Translations under genes and position numbers: made by a program
Part shown: positions 40,454-48,593 of the stretch, in pieces
Position numbering within the stretch: position 1 is the stretch's first letter
Layout of the letters: the number at the start of each line of letters is the position of its first letter
Assembly: GCA_030650395.1 (NCBI GenBank)
Contig: JAUSDY010000122.1
Location: 1-64,000, forward strand
Origin: Acidobacteriota bacterium
GTDB taxonomy: Bacteria > Acidobacteriota > Vicinamibacteria > Vicinamibacterales > UBA2999
Reading direction: 5' to 3'
Length of the DNA stretch: 64,000 nt
The notes under the pieces: generated by a model
Seen by the model: the letters and a program-made list of their open reading frames with translations, nothing else
Databases searched by the model: none
What the model was told of the DNA's origin: nothing

Positions 40454-42541
40454 ATGGTCGCGCGCCAGCCCCTCGTCGCAGGCGTCATCGTCGCGGTCGT
40501 CGCCGTGATCGTCTTGCTGGGCTGGGCGTTCGACGTCACCTTTGCGAAGAGCGTGGTCCCCGGGTGGCGCGTGATGGTGCCGTCAACCGCGATCAGTTTC
40601 GTGTTCGCGGGCCTCGCGCTCGTCTACGGCAGCGCCAGCGGTCGCCCCTCCCATTCGCGCGTCGCGATCGTGAGGGCGCTGGGGATCGCGGGCGCGGTGT
40701 TTCCGGCGCTGACACTGTTTGAGTACGTGACCGGGACCCGGCTCGGCCTCGAGAACTGGATCGGCTTCACGTTTGCCGGCGACCCCACTGTGGCCGGGCG
40801 CATGTCGCCGCTGGCCAGCTTGTGCCTGGTCGTACTGTGCGTGGCACTCGTCGCGGTCGGATCGCCAGGCCGAATGCCCACCCAGATCGCGGAGATCGCC
40901 AGCGGCGCCACGCTGATGCTCAGTTGGTTAGCCGTGCTCGCCGTGTCGTTCGACACCAACCGGTTGTTCGATGCGCCGCGCTTTCCCGGCATGGCGGCGC
41001 TCACGATTCTGCTGATGGCGGTCGCCAGCGCGGGCACGCTCGAACTGTCGATGCATTCGGATCGCGCGCTGGCGCCGGCCGGGCGCATGATCCTGCCGGC
41101 GGGCCTGCTGGCGTCGGCGTTCCTGGTACCGCTCGCGCTCGGCGGGGTCCAGCTCGAGGCGGATCGCCATCCGGCGATCAATCCCCAGGTGGTGACCGCG
41201 GTCGTGGCGTTCACCTTCGCCACGGCGGTGGCCGCCGTCGTGTGGACCTACGCCGCGCGGCTGACATCGCTGCAGGCCGAGCGCGAACGCGCGCTCGCGC
41301 TCCTCGAACAGCGGGTGAGCGAACGCACCCATGAACTGGCGACCAGCAACAAGGAGCTGCGCAAGAGTGACGATCGCCTGCGCGACGCCGACCGCCGCAA
41401 GGACGAATTTCTCGCCACGCTGGCGCACGAGCTGCGCAACCCGCTCGCGCCGATTCGTAATGCGGTAGCCGTACTGCAAGCGTCGGGCGTCGCCGAAAAA
41501 GATCGGCAGGAATCGCGCCTGATGATCGATCGGCAGGTCGACCACATGGTGCGACTGATCGACGACCTGCTCGACGTCAGCCGCATCACCGCGGGCAAGC
41601 TGCCGATGCGCAAGGCGCGCGTGCAGCTCGCCGACATCCTCAACCTCGCGATTGAAACCGCGCGGCCGCACCTGCAGCAGGCGCACCAGGAACTGACGGT
41701 GTCGTTGCCGGCCGAGCCGATGCATCTCGAAGGCGATTCGGCGCGCCTGGCGCAGGTGTTTGCCAACCTGCTTCACAACGCGAGCAAGTACACTGAGCCG
41801 GGCGGCCAGATCGCCCTGACCGCGCGGATCACGAATGGCATGGCAGCCAGCCCTGAGCGAGGCTCGCCCGAAATGGGCGAGCCGAGTCGATGGGCAGAGG
41901 TATCGGTACGTGACAACGGCATCGGCATTCCAGCAGAGTTTCTGCCGCGCCTGTTCGAGAAATTCTCGCAGGTCGCGCCGGCACTCGACCGCTCGCAGGG
42001 CGGGCTCGGCCTTGGCCTGTCGCTCGTGCACGGCATTGTCTCGCTCCACGGCGGCCAGGTCCTTGCGCGCAGCGGCGGCGCTGGTGCCGGAAGCGAATTT
42101 CTCGTGCGGCTGCCCCTGGTGTCGGCCGCGGAATCCATTCCCGTCGCAGGTGTCTCAATGAGCGCGAATCCGGCGGTGTCGAGGCGAGTTCTCGTTGTGG
42201 ACGACAACGAAGATAGTGCCGAGTCGCTCACCATGCTGCTGCGGCTGCAGGGCCACCTCGTCGAATCGGCGCACGATGGCCGGCACGCGCTCGAGACCGC
42301 CGAGCGGTTTCACCCCGACGTGGTCCTGCTCGACATCGGCATGCCGGGCATGAACGGCTACGAGGTGTGCCGGGAGATCCGCAAACAGCCGTGGGGCAGC
42401 GAGATGCTGCTCATCGCGCAAACCGGGTGGGGACAGGATCAGGATCGCCAGCGCACGAAAGAGGCGGGGTTCGACGGCCACCTGACCAAGCCGATCGATC
42501 ACGACCGGCTCGAAAAAATATTGGCCGATCTGTCCGTGTAG
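40454..42541 (+). CDS. Hybrid sensor histidine kinase/response regulator
   Basis: 695 residues. About eight N-terminal membrane helices (1-265) form a MASE-like sensor, followed by a coiled coil (272-312), HisKA with FLATLAHELRNPLAPI (His 325), HATPase_c with N box (LLHNASKYTEPGG), DNGIGIPAEFLPRLFEKFSQ and GGLGLGLSLV, then a REC domain (VLVVDDNEDSAESL, phospho-acceptor in VLLDIGMPGMNG, Lys in LTKPID). No output domain. Between N box and G1 the insert MAASPERGSPEMGEPSRWA is encoded by a CCCTGAGCGAGG... palindromic element. Signal unknown. Confidence 0.93.
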   Translation: MVARQPLVAGVIVAVVAVIVLLGWAFDVTFAKSVVPGWRVMVPSTAISFVFAGLALVYGSASGRPSHSRVAIVRALGIAGAVFPALTLFEYVTGTRLGLENWIGFTFAGDPTVAGRMSPLASLCLVVLCVALVAVGSPGRMPTQIAEIASGATLMLSWLAVLAVSFDTNRLFDAPRFPGMAALTILLMAVASAGTLELSMHSDRALAPAGRMILPAGLLASAFLVPLALGGVQLEADRHPAINPQVVTAVVAFTFATAVAAVVWTYAARLTSLQAERERALALLEQRVSERTHELATSNKELRKSDDRLRDADRRKDEFLATLAHELRNPLAPIRNAVAVLQASGVAEKDRQESRLMIDRQVDHMVRLIDDLLDVSRITAGKLPMRKARVQLADILNLAIETARPHLQQAHQELTVSLPAEPMHLEGDSARLAQVFANLLHNASKYTEPGGQIALTARITNGMAASPERGSPEMGEPSRWAEVSVRDNGIGIPAEFLPRLFEKFSQVAPALDRSQGGLGLGLSLVHGIVSLHGGQVLARSGGAGAGSEFLVRLPLVSAAESIPVAGVSMSANPAVSRRVLVVDDNEDSAESLTMLLRLQGHLVESAHDGRHALETAERFHPDVVLLDIGMPGMNGYEVCREIRKQPWGSEMLLIAQTGWGQDQDRQRTKEAGFDGHLTKPIDHDRLEKILADLSV

Positions 42542-42562
42542 ACCCTTTTATGGGAGTCGTAG

Positions 42563-42583
42563 GGCACCCCTTTATGGGGTGCC
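42563..42583. terminator. GGCACCCC-TTTAT-GGGGTGCC hairpin
   Basis: 8-bp perfect stem and 5-base loop, 22 bp after the kinase stop and 23 bp before the creatininase start. Likely terminator or a repeat used as one. Confidence 0.5.
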
Positions 42584-42605
42584 ACTGAAGGTGTAGGCTT
42601 CCACC

Positions 42606-44360
42606 ATGAAGAATCGCGTGTTGCTGTCGATGCTCGCCCTGACCGTTCTGTTCGTGATCTCAACCGCCGCGCAGCGCCCGGCCCTTCGACCAGGCTCAGG
42701 GCAGGCCGACGCGCCGGCGACCGCGCCCGGCGGCAAACCGCCCGACACCGTGAAGCTCGAAGAGCTGACCTGGGCCGAGACGCGCGACCTGATTGCCGCA
42801 GGCACGACGACGGTGATCATTGGAACGGCGGGGACCGAACAGAAGGGCCCGCACATGGTCGACGGCGAGCACAAGTTCGTCATGGACTACACCGCCGACA
42901 AGATCGCGCGCGCGCTCGGCAAGACCCTCGTCGCGCCCATCGTCACCTACGTGCCGGAAGGCAGCTGGGAAAACCCGGGCGGGCACATGGGCAAGCCGGG
43001 CACGATCACGCTCCCGGAAGAACGCTTCGTCGAGTTGCTCGTCAGCGCAGGCCGCAGCCTCAAGGCGGGTGGGTTCAAGAAGGTGTTGTATCTCGGCGAA
43101 TCAGGCGGCAACCGCACCGGCATGCGATCGGCCGCTGACAAGCTGAACACCCTGTGGCAGGGCGCGGCGACCGCGTACTGGGTGGACGATTACTACACCA
43201 AAGCTCACGCAGAGCAGAACACGTGGGCGGCGAAATACCTGAAGGTCGCCGACGATCAGGTCGGCAACCACGCCAACATCCTCGACACCTCCGAGCTGTT
43301 GTTCGTCGCGCCGAAGCACATTCGCCGCGATCGGCTGACCGGCAACGACTATGCGAACAACGGCGTCAGCGGCAACAACCAGTCGAAGTCAACGCCCGAA
43401 GTGGGCAAGGCGCTCCTGCAGATCAAGATGGATCTGGCGCTCGCGCAGATCAAACGGATGATGGATGGCTCCGAGCCGCCCGTGGCCGCACCGCAGGCGC
43501 CACGGGGCGGCGGTGGCGGCGGAGGTGGCCGTCCGCAGCAGGCCGCGCCGGCCGGCCCGCCGCGCCCGACCATGGCAACGGCGCCGGCCGGCATGACGCC
43601 GACCAAAGCGCCCGACACCGTGTTCATCGACGAGCTGACGTGGGAAGAAAACCGCGATGCGATGAAGGCGGGCAAGACGACGTTCATCGTGCCGGTCGGC
43701 GGCACCGAGAAGAACGGCTACCACATGGTGCTCGGCAAGCATAACTACGTCGTCACCCATGCCGCCAACCAGATGGCGCGCAAGTTGAAGAATACGCTCG
43801 TGGCGCCGACGATCCAGTACGTGCCCGAAGGCGATCCCGATCGCCAGAACGCCGGCGCGATTTCGTTGCCGTCACCGGCGTACGACATGCTGCTCGATGC
43901 GGCCGCGCGCAGCCTCAAGGCGCATGGCGCCACCGAAATCCTGTTCATCGGCGACAGCGGCGGCAACCAGGCCGGCATGACCGCCGTGGCCGCGAAGCTG
44001 AACGAGGAATGGAAGGGCGGCCCGACGAAGGTCTACGCGCTGACCGATTATTACGAGCAAGGCCGCGTGCACTACCGCGCGTGGCTGGAGGCGGCGTATG
44101 GCTATGACGACAGCGTGATTGGCAGCCACGCCGGCATCAGCGATACGTCGCAGATGCTGTTCGTGCATCCGGCCGGCGTCCGCAAGGACCGCATCATGCC
44201 GTGGGGCGGCCCGAAGGATTCCGGCGTATCGGGTGATCCGACCAGGTCGACCGCCGAGATCGGCAAGATGGGCATCGCGTTCAAAGTGAACGCCGCGATC
44301 AATCAGTACAAGTTACTGAAGAACCCGCCGCCGCAACGCGGCGGCAGGCCTGGTCAATAG
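42606..44360 (+). CDS. Secreted protein with two tandem creatininase domains
   Basis: 584 residues. A signal peptide (MKNRVLLSMLALTVLFVISTAAQ) is followed by an in-frame repeat-derived linker (RPALRPGSGQAD) and two copies of the creatinine-amidohydrolase fold, residues about 45-290 and 335-575. Each begins EELTW.E.RD...AG.TT.I...GT.E..G.HM and has the metal-ligand pattern GPHMVDGEH / GYHMVLGKH, ESGGNRTG / DSGGNQAG and the later HA(N/G)I-DTS. The copies are joined by a Gly-rich linker (about 300-330). Creatininases are normally single-domain hexamers, so this is an internal duplication. Substrate is likely a cyclic amide but is not determinable. Confidence 0.85.
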   Translation: MKNRVLLSMLALTVLFVISTAAQRPALRPGSGQADAPATAPGGKPPDTVKLEELTWAETRDLIAAGTTTVIIGTAGTEQKGPHMVDGEHKFVMDYTADKIARALGKTLVAPIVTYVPEGSWENPGGHMGKPGTITLPEERFVELLVSAGRSLKAGGFKKVLYLGESGGNRTGMRSAADKLNTLWQGAATAYWVDDYYTKAHAEQNTWAAKYLKVADDQVGNHANILDTSELLFVAPKHIRRDRLTGNDYANNGVSGNNQSKSTPEVGKALLQIKMDLALAQIKRMMDGSEPPVAAPQAPRGGGGGGGGRPQQAAPAGPPRPTMATAPAGMTPTKAPDTVFIDELTWEENRDAMKAGKTTFIVPVGGTEKNGYHMVLGKHNYVVTHAANQMARKLKNTLVAPTIQYVPEGDPDRQNAGAISLPSPAYDMLLDAAARSLKAHGATEILFIGDSGGNQAGMTAVAAKLNEEWKGGPTKVYALTDYYEQGRVHYRAWLEAAYGYDDSVIGSHAGISDTSQMLFVHPAGVRKDRIMPWGGPKDSGVSGDPTRSTAEIGKMGIAFKVNAAINQYKLLKNPPPQRGGRPGQ

Positions 44361-44400
44361 TCAACAATAGTCAAGGTGTCTCATCAACTGGCTTAACTGG

Positions 44401-45432
44401 TTGCTGGCCGCGATCCCTCTGGCGATCGCGGCCGAGTGGCTGCACTGGTCGCCCCTCGCCGTCTTCGGCCTCAGCGCGCTCGCCATCATTCCGCTGTCGG
44501 CGCTGCTTGGTCATGCCACGGAGGAACTGGCGTCGCGGACCGGCCCCACCATCGGCGGCCTGCTCAACGCCACGCTGGGCAACCTGGCCGAGCTCATCAT
44601 CGCGGGCTTCGCGCTCCGCGCCGGCTTGATCGATCTGGTGAAGGCATCGATTACCGGATCGATCCTGGGGAACCTGCTGCTCGTGCTCGGCGCCGCGCAG
44701 TTCGCCGGGGGACTCCGCTATAAGACGCAGTCGTTCAACCGTCACCTCGCCACAGTGAATGTGCCGCTGCTGGTCATTGCGGCCGCGGGCCTGATCGTGC
44801 CGGCGCTGTTTCTGGCCGCGCATCCCGACCCGAGCCACGTCGCCACCGTGCGGATGTCGGAGTTTGTCGCCATCCTGCTGATGGTCGCCTACGTGCTGTC
44901 GCTGGTCTACTCGATGTGGACCCACAAGGCGATGTTTGCCGAATCGTCCGAGGGCCACCCCCCCGAGCCGCCGGAGTGGTCGATGGCCAGGACGATGACG
45001 ATGCTGATTGCAGCCGCGGGCGGCATCGGCGTGATGTCGGAAATGCTGGTCGGCGCCACCGAAGAAGCCACGCGCACGATGGGGTTCTCGGAATTCTTTA
45101 TCGGCATCATCCTGGTGCCGATCATCGGCAACGCCGCCGAACATAGTTCTGCCGTGATGATGGCCTACAAGAACCGCATGGACCTGGCGGTGAACATCGC
45201 GCTCGGGTCGACGGTGCAGGTCGCGCTGCTGGTCGCGCCGCTGCTGGTATTCTTCGGTGTGGTCATCGGCCAGCCGATGGACCTGGCGTTCACGACCTTC
45301 GAAGTTGTCGCCGTGACGCTGGCGGCGTGGATCGCGTCGGCGATTGTCCTCGACGGCGAATCGAACTGGCTCGAGGGCGCCTATCTGCTGATCCTCTACG
45401 GGATTCTCGGCGTGGCGTTCTACTTTTTCTAA
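44401..45432 (+). CDS. Ca2+/H+ antiporter (Cax/ChaA family)
   Basis: 343 residues, ten or eleven membrane helices in two inverted halves with the ion-binding motifs [15 protein letters not shown] (alpha-1, about 57-71) and [13 protein letters not shown] (alpha-2, about 240-252), plus an acidic loop between. It exports Ca2+ in exchange for protons. The listed start is TTG 44401, but the frame is open 30 bp further upstream with family-like residues (LINWLNWLL) and no ATG/GTG/TTG; AAGGTG at 44373 would suit an ATC start at 44383. The stop abuts the nuclease ATG. Confidence 0.88.
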   Translation: MLAAIPLAIAAEWLHWSPLAVFGLSALAIIPLSALLGHATEELASRTGPTIGGLLNATLGNLAELIIAGFALRAGLIDLVKASITGSILGNLLLVLGAAQFAGGLRYKTQSFNRHLATVNVPLLVIAAAGLIVPALFLAAHPDPSHVATVRMSEFVAILLMVAYVLSLVYSMWTHKAMFAESSEGHPPEPPEWSMARTMTMLIAAAGGIGVMSEMLVGATEEATRTMGFSEFFIGIILVPIIGNAAEHSSAVMMAYKNRMDLAVNIALGSTVQVALLVAPLLVFFGVVIGQPMDLAFTTFEVVAVTLAAWIASAIVLDGESNWLEGAYLLILYGILGVAFYFF

Positions 45433-46296
45433 ATGCCTGCGCGCATGTCCAGACGCACGGCCGCCCTGCTCGTTGCGATCGCGATCGGTTGGGCGGCGTC
45501 GTTGCAAGCGTGGGGCGGGCAGGGACATCGCCTTGTCGGCCTGATCGCCGCTCGACACTTGACGCCGGTCGCCAAGCAGAACGTCGCGTGGCTGCTCGAC
45601 GGGCAGACGCTGGCCGACGTGTCCAGTTGGGCCGATTCGCTGACGAGCGATCAAGTGCAGACCTCGTACTGGCACTACCTGAACATCCCGCCCGATGCGA
45701 AGGGCTACGATCGCGATCGCGACTGTCCCCGCCAACCCGGCACGGCCGCGGGCAGCCGCGGCGACCGATGGCGCGACTGCGCCGTCGATCGCATCAGCTA
45801 TTGGGAGCAGCGCGCCGCCGACCGCACGCTCGATCGCGCGGACCGGGCCACCGCCCTCAAGTTTGTCGTCCACTTCATCGGCGATCTGCATCAACCCTTC
45901 CACGCGCTCGGCGTGGGCCGTGGCGGCAACGACGTGCTCGTGCGCGTGTTCGGCGCCGTCAACTGCGGCAACGATCCCGCAAAGCCGAGTCCGTGCAACT
46001 TGCACTCGGTGTGGGACAGCCGGCTGATCGCACGCCGGGCCCTGGACGACGCGGCCTACGTGGCGGTGCTGGAAAAACTGATCGCGGAACGGAAATGGGC
46101 GGGGCAACCGGCCGGCACGCCGGCCGAGTGGGCGGAGCAGTCGTGGGCGCTGGGGAAGAAGGCGCTGGTGGCGCCAGATACCAACATCGACGAGGCGTAC
46201 TACCGCGCGCACATTCCGGTGATCGACGAACGCCTCGCCCTCGGCGCCGTGCGGCTCGCGGCCGTGCTCAATCGAATCTTCGTCGCGGCGCCCTAA
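45433..46296 (+). CDS. S1/P1-type zinc nuclease
   Basis: 287 residues, signal peptide ending LQA, mature N-terminus WGGQGHR whose Trp1 amino group and His are zinc ligands. Further ligands: SSWADSL (Asp), YWHYLNIP (His), HFIGDLHQPFHA (His-Asp-His), GGND and NLHSVWDS (His/Asp). This is the complete trinuclear zinc set of S1/P1 nucleases, which cut single-stranded DNA/RNA and act as 3'-nucleotidases. Starts immediately after the antiporter stop (TAAATG), so the two are probably co-transcribed. Confidence 0.95.
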   Translation: MPARMSRRTAALLVAIAIGWAASLQAWGGQGHRLVGLIAARHLTPVAKQNVAWLLDGQTLADVSSWADSLTSDQVQTSYWHYLNIPPDAKGYDRDRDCPRQPGTAAGSRGDRWRDCAVDRISYWEQRAADRTLDRADRATALKFVVHFIGDLHQPFHALGVGRGGNDVLVRVFGAVNCGNDPAKPSPCNLHSVWDSRLIARRALDDAAYVAVLEKLIAERKWAGQPAGTPAEWAEQSWALGKKALVAPDTNIDEAYYRAHIPVIDERLALGAVRLAAVLNRIFVAAP

Positions 46297-46335
46297 AAGA
46301 AACCACGAAGAACACGAAGGCCATCACGAAGAAAT
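46297..46335. repeat. CACGAAG word repeat
   Basis: ACCACGAAGAACACGAAGG followed by ATCACGAAG between convergent genes; another short-word family of this genome. Confidence 0.5.
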
Positions 46336-47241
46336 CTATTTCTTCGCAGTTTGATCGACTGCGGCGCGGACGCCCTGCGCCAGCTTTGCCGCAGGTCCCT
46401 GCCCAAAGTAGTGCAGGAAGATCACACCGGGCTGCACGCCGGTCATGTGGTGATGGATCGCCACGACATCCAGCCCGTTTGAGCGAAGAGCCTTCAGCAC
46501 GCCCTGCACTTCAGTGTCGCGCATCGCCACGTCGCCGGCGACAATCGCGTCGGCATCCGTGCCGGTGAAGGCGGCCCAGGTGTTGAGCCCCATGCGCGCG
46601 TTGATGCGGGCGCCGTGCTCGCGCACATCGATGTCGGGCCGGCCGATGGTGATCTTATAGACCGGCCCGTTCTGTTCGCCTTCGGTGCCGATGATCGTCG
46701 CCAGCGCCTTCGAGTCGAGTGCGGCAGCGGCTGCGGGCGCCGCCCCTGCCGCAGGGGCGGCGCGTTTCATCGCGGCGTCGATCAGGGCAACCGCCGGCTT
46801 GAGCTGCGCCGCCAGGTCGGCCGCCTTGCCGTGTCCATGGACGTGCATATAGAAGATGCGCGGCTGTTCCCAGAAGAAGTGATTGTGGAGCGCGGTCACG
46901 TCGAGGCCGTTCGCCAGCAACGCGGACATGACCGGGTTGACCTCGTCTTCGGTCAGCACCAGGTCGCCCATCATCACGTCGGCGCCATCGGTGCTCTTGG
47001 TCAACGCGACCCAGCCGCCGAATCCGAATGGCGTGGGCGCCGGCCTCGCGTTGATCGTCACGCGCAGGTCGGATCGCGGGATGTTGACCTTGAGCACCGC
47101 GTCCTTGAAGTCGCCGGTCCGGCCGAGCGCGGTCAGGACAGCTTGATAGTCCGCCGGGATCTCCTGGGCGCGCGCCGAACCGGAGACGAGAACGGAAAAC
47201 ACAATCAACGTGGCAATCTGTGTGCGAACCATAGTCTGCAT
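46336..47241 (-). CDS. DUF1259 (LppY/LpqO-like) secreted protein
   Basis: About 301 residues with a signal peptide ending ARA. Two DUF1259 repeats: one with ALHNHFFWEQPRIFYMHVHGHG (about 120-145) and one with AIHHHMTGVQPGVIFLHYFGQG (near the C-terminus), each preceded by a strand-rich module (VTINARPAPTPFGFGGWVALT / INARMGLNTWAAFTG). The His-rich motifs suggest metal binding; family function is unknown. Start taken at ATG 47241; a second Met is at 47232. Same strand as the NHL-propeller gene upstream. Confidence 0.85.
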   Translation of the reverse strand: MQTMVRTQIATLIVFSVLVSGSARAQEIPADYQAVLTALGRTGDFKDAVLKVNIPRSDLRVTINARPAPTPFGFGGWVALTKSTDGADVMMGDLVLTEDEVNPVMSALLANGLDVTALHNHFFWEQPRIFYMHVHGHGKAADLAAQLKPAVALIDAAMKRAAPAAGAAPAAAAALDSKALATIIGTEGEQNGPVYKITIGRPDIDVREHGARINARMGLNTWAAFTGTDADAIVAGDVAMRDTEVQGVLKALRSNGLDVVAIHHHMTGVQPGVIFLHYFGQGPAAKLAQGVRAAVDQTAKK

Positions 47242-47293
47242 TTGTATCTTGCTGAATTGTACCGCAATCAGCACCGGGCGTTGACCCGGGTTC

Positions 47294-48454
47294 CTAACGA
47301 TCCCCGACCCGCCTGGTTTGCAGCTGCCGCGTGAACTTTTGAACGCGGCGTCCTGTGGACGCTTCGCCGACGTAGAGGTTGCCCTGCGAGTCGACGCTCA
47401 TTCCATGTGGGCGGAGCATTTGCCCGAGCTGGCGGCCGCCGCGGCCGAACTCTCCGACAATCTCGAGATCCGAGCGCCGCAGAATCCAGATCTTGTGATT
47501 GGTGCCATCGGCCACATAGAGCCAGGTCTGCTGCGCATCCGGCGACACCACCGGCACGAACGCCGAGCCCGACGACAGCGTCGCCGGCGCGATCACTTTC
47601 TCCGCGAGGAACTTGCCGGCGTGATCGAACACCTGGATGCGGTTGCCGCGGCGATCGGCGACGTAAATCTTGCCGTCCCTCGAGCCGGTGATGCCGTGGG
47701 GCGTCGAGAACTGCTTCGGCAACGCCCCGCTCATCATCGTCTTGGGATCGAACTTCTCGGTATCGTCGGGCACGTTGCCGTAGGCGCCCCAGTGGCGCAG
47801 GTATTTGCCGGTGGCGCCGTCGACCACGATCACGCGGCGGTTGCGATAGCCGTCCGAGATGTACGCCTCGTTGGTCTGCGGGTCGACCCAGATCCCCGAC
47901 GGGCCGCCAAGCAAATGCGTGTCGGCGCTGCCGCCGGTCTTCTCGTACTCGCCGAGGGTCAGCAATAACTTGCCGTCGCGCGTGAACTTCATCACGCGGT
48001 GGCGGTTGTAGCTGCCCACCCACACGTTGTCCTGGTGGTCGACGAAGATGCCGTGCGGCTCGCGCGGCCAATTGGAGAAGTCGGTCATCGAGCCCTGGCC
48101 CCAGCCCTGCACCAGCTTGCCCTGCTGATCGAACTCGAGCACCGGCGGCGCCGGCTTGCAGCAGGTGCCCATCGGCGGCTTCTGTTCTTCATACAGCTCT
48201 TCTTCGGTCAGCGTCTCGGGCAGGTGCGTGACCCACACGTGTTGCCTGCCGTCGACGAACACGCCGGTGACCGCGCCCATGATCCAGTGATTGGGCATGT
48301 CCAGTGGCCACGACGGATCGACCTTGAAGACAGGAACTGCCGTCGCGGCGGGTTTGGCCTGTTCCGCGTTGGGCCGCGCTCCGGCCACCACGATCAGGAG
48401 AAAGGCCGACGCCAGCAGCGCCAGGTATTTACGAGGGTTTTGAATAATCGGCAT
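47294..48454 (-). CDS. Secreted NHL-repeat beta-propeller protein
   Basis: 386 residues with a signal peptide (LALLASAFLLIVVAGA). NHL repeats: EPHGIFVDHQDNVWVGSYN, GPSGIWVDPQTNEAYISDGY, TPHGITGSRDGKIYVADRRG, RPHGMSVDSQGNLYVGEAS; a CC pair (GTCCKP) sits in an early loop. Paralogue of the 4897-5949 protein. It probably forms a six-bladed propeller in the periplasm; the role is unknown. Confidence 0.82.
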   Translation of the reverse strand: MPIIQNPRKYLALLASAFLLIVVAGARPNAEQAKPAATAVPVFKVDPSWPLDMPNHWIMGAVTGVFVDGRQHVWVTHLPETLTEEELYEEQKPPMGTCCKPAPPVLEFDQQGKLVQGWGQGSMTDFSNWPREPHGIFVDHQDNVWVGSYNRHRVMKFTRDGKLLLTLGEYEKTGGSADTHLLGGPSGIWVDPQTNEAYISDGYRNRRVIVVDGATGKYLRHWGAYGNVPDDTEKFDPKTMMSGALPKQFSTPHGITGSRDGKIYVADRRGNRIQVFDHAGKFLAEKVIAPATLSSGSAFVPVVSPDAQQTWLYVADGTNHKIWILRRSDLEIVGEFGRGGRQLGQMLRPHGMSVDSQGNLYVGEASTGRRVQKFTRQLQTRRVGDR

Positions 48455-48593
48455 GCGCGCTCCAGCCGCGATTCTAGCTCCATTTGTGATTGTCCGGCGG
48501 ATGGCAAGCTGCTATGGTCTGGCGGACTGGTGGCGTGTCGGCGCCCGGCACGCACGTGATTTGAACTTTGTGTTGGCTGAAGGAGGATCGCTT

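Noticed and set aside
44371-46212. 613-codon minus-strand frame
   Set aside because: Antisense to the Ca2+/H+ antiporter and S1/P1 nuclease; low-complexity Arg/His/Gln content and no domain.
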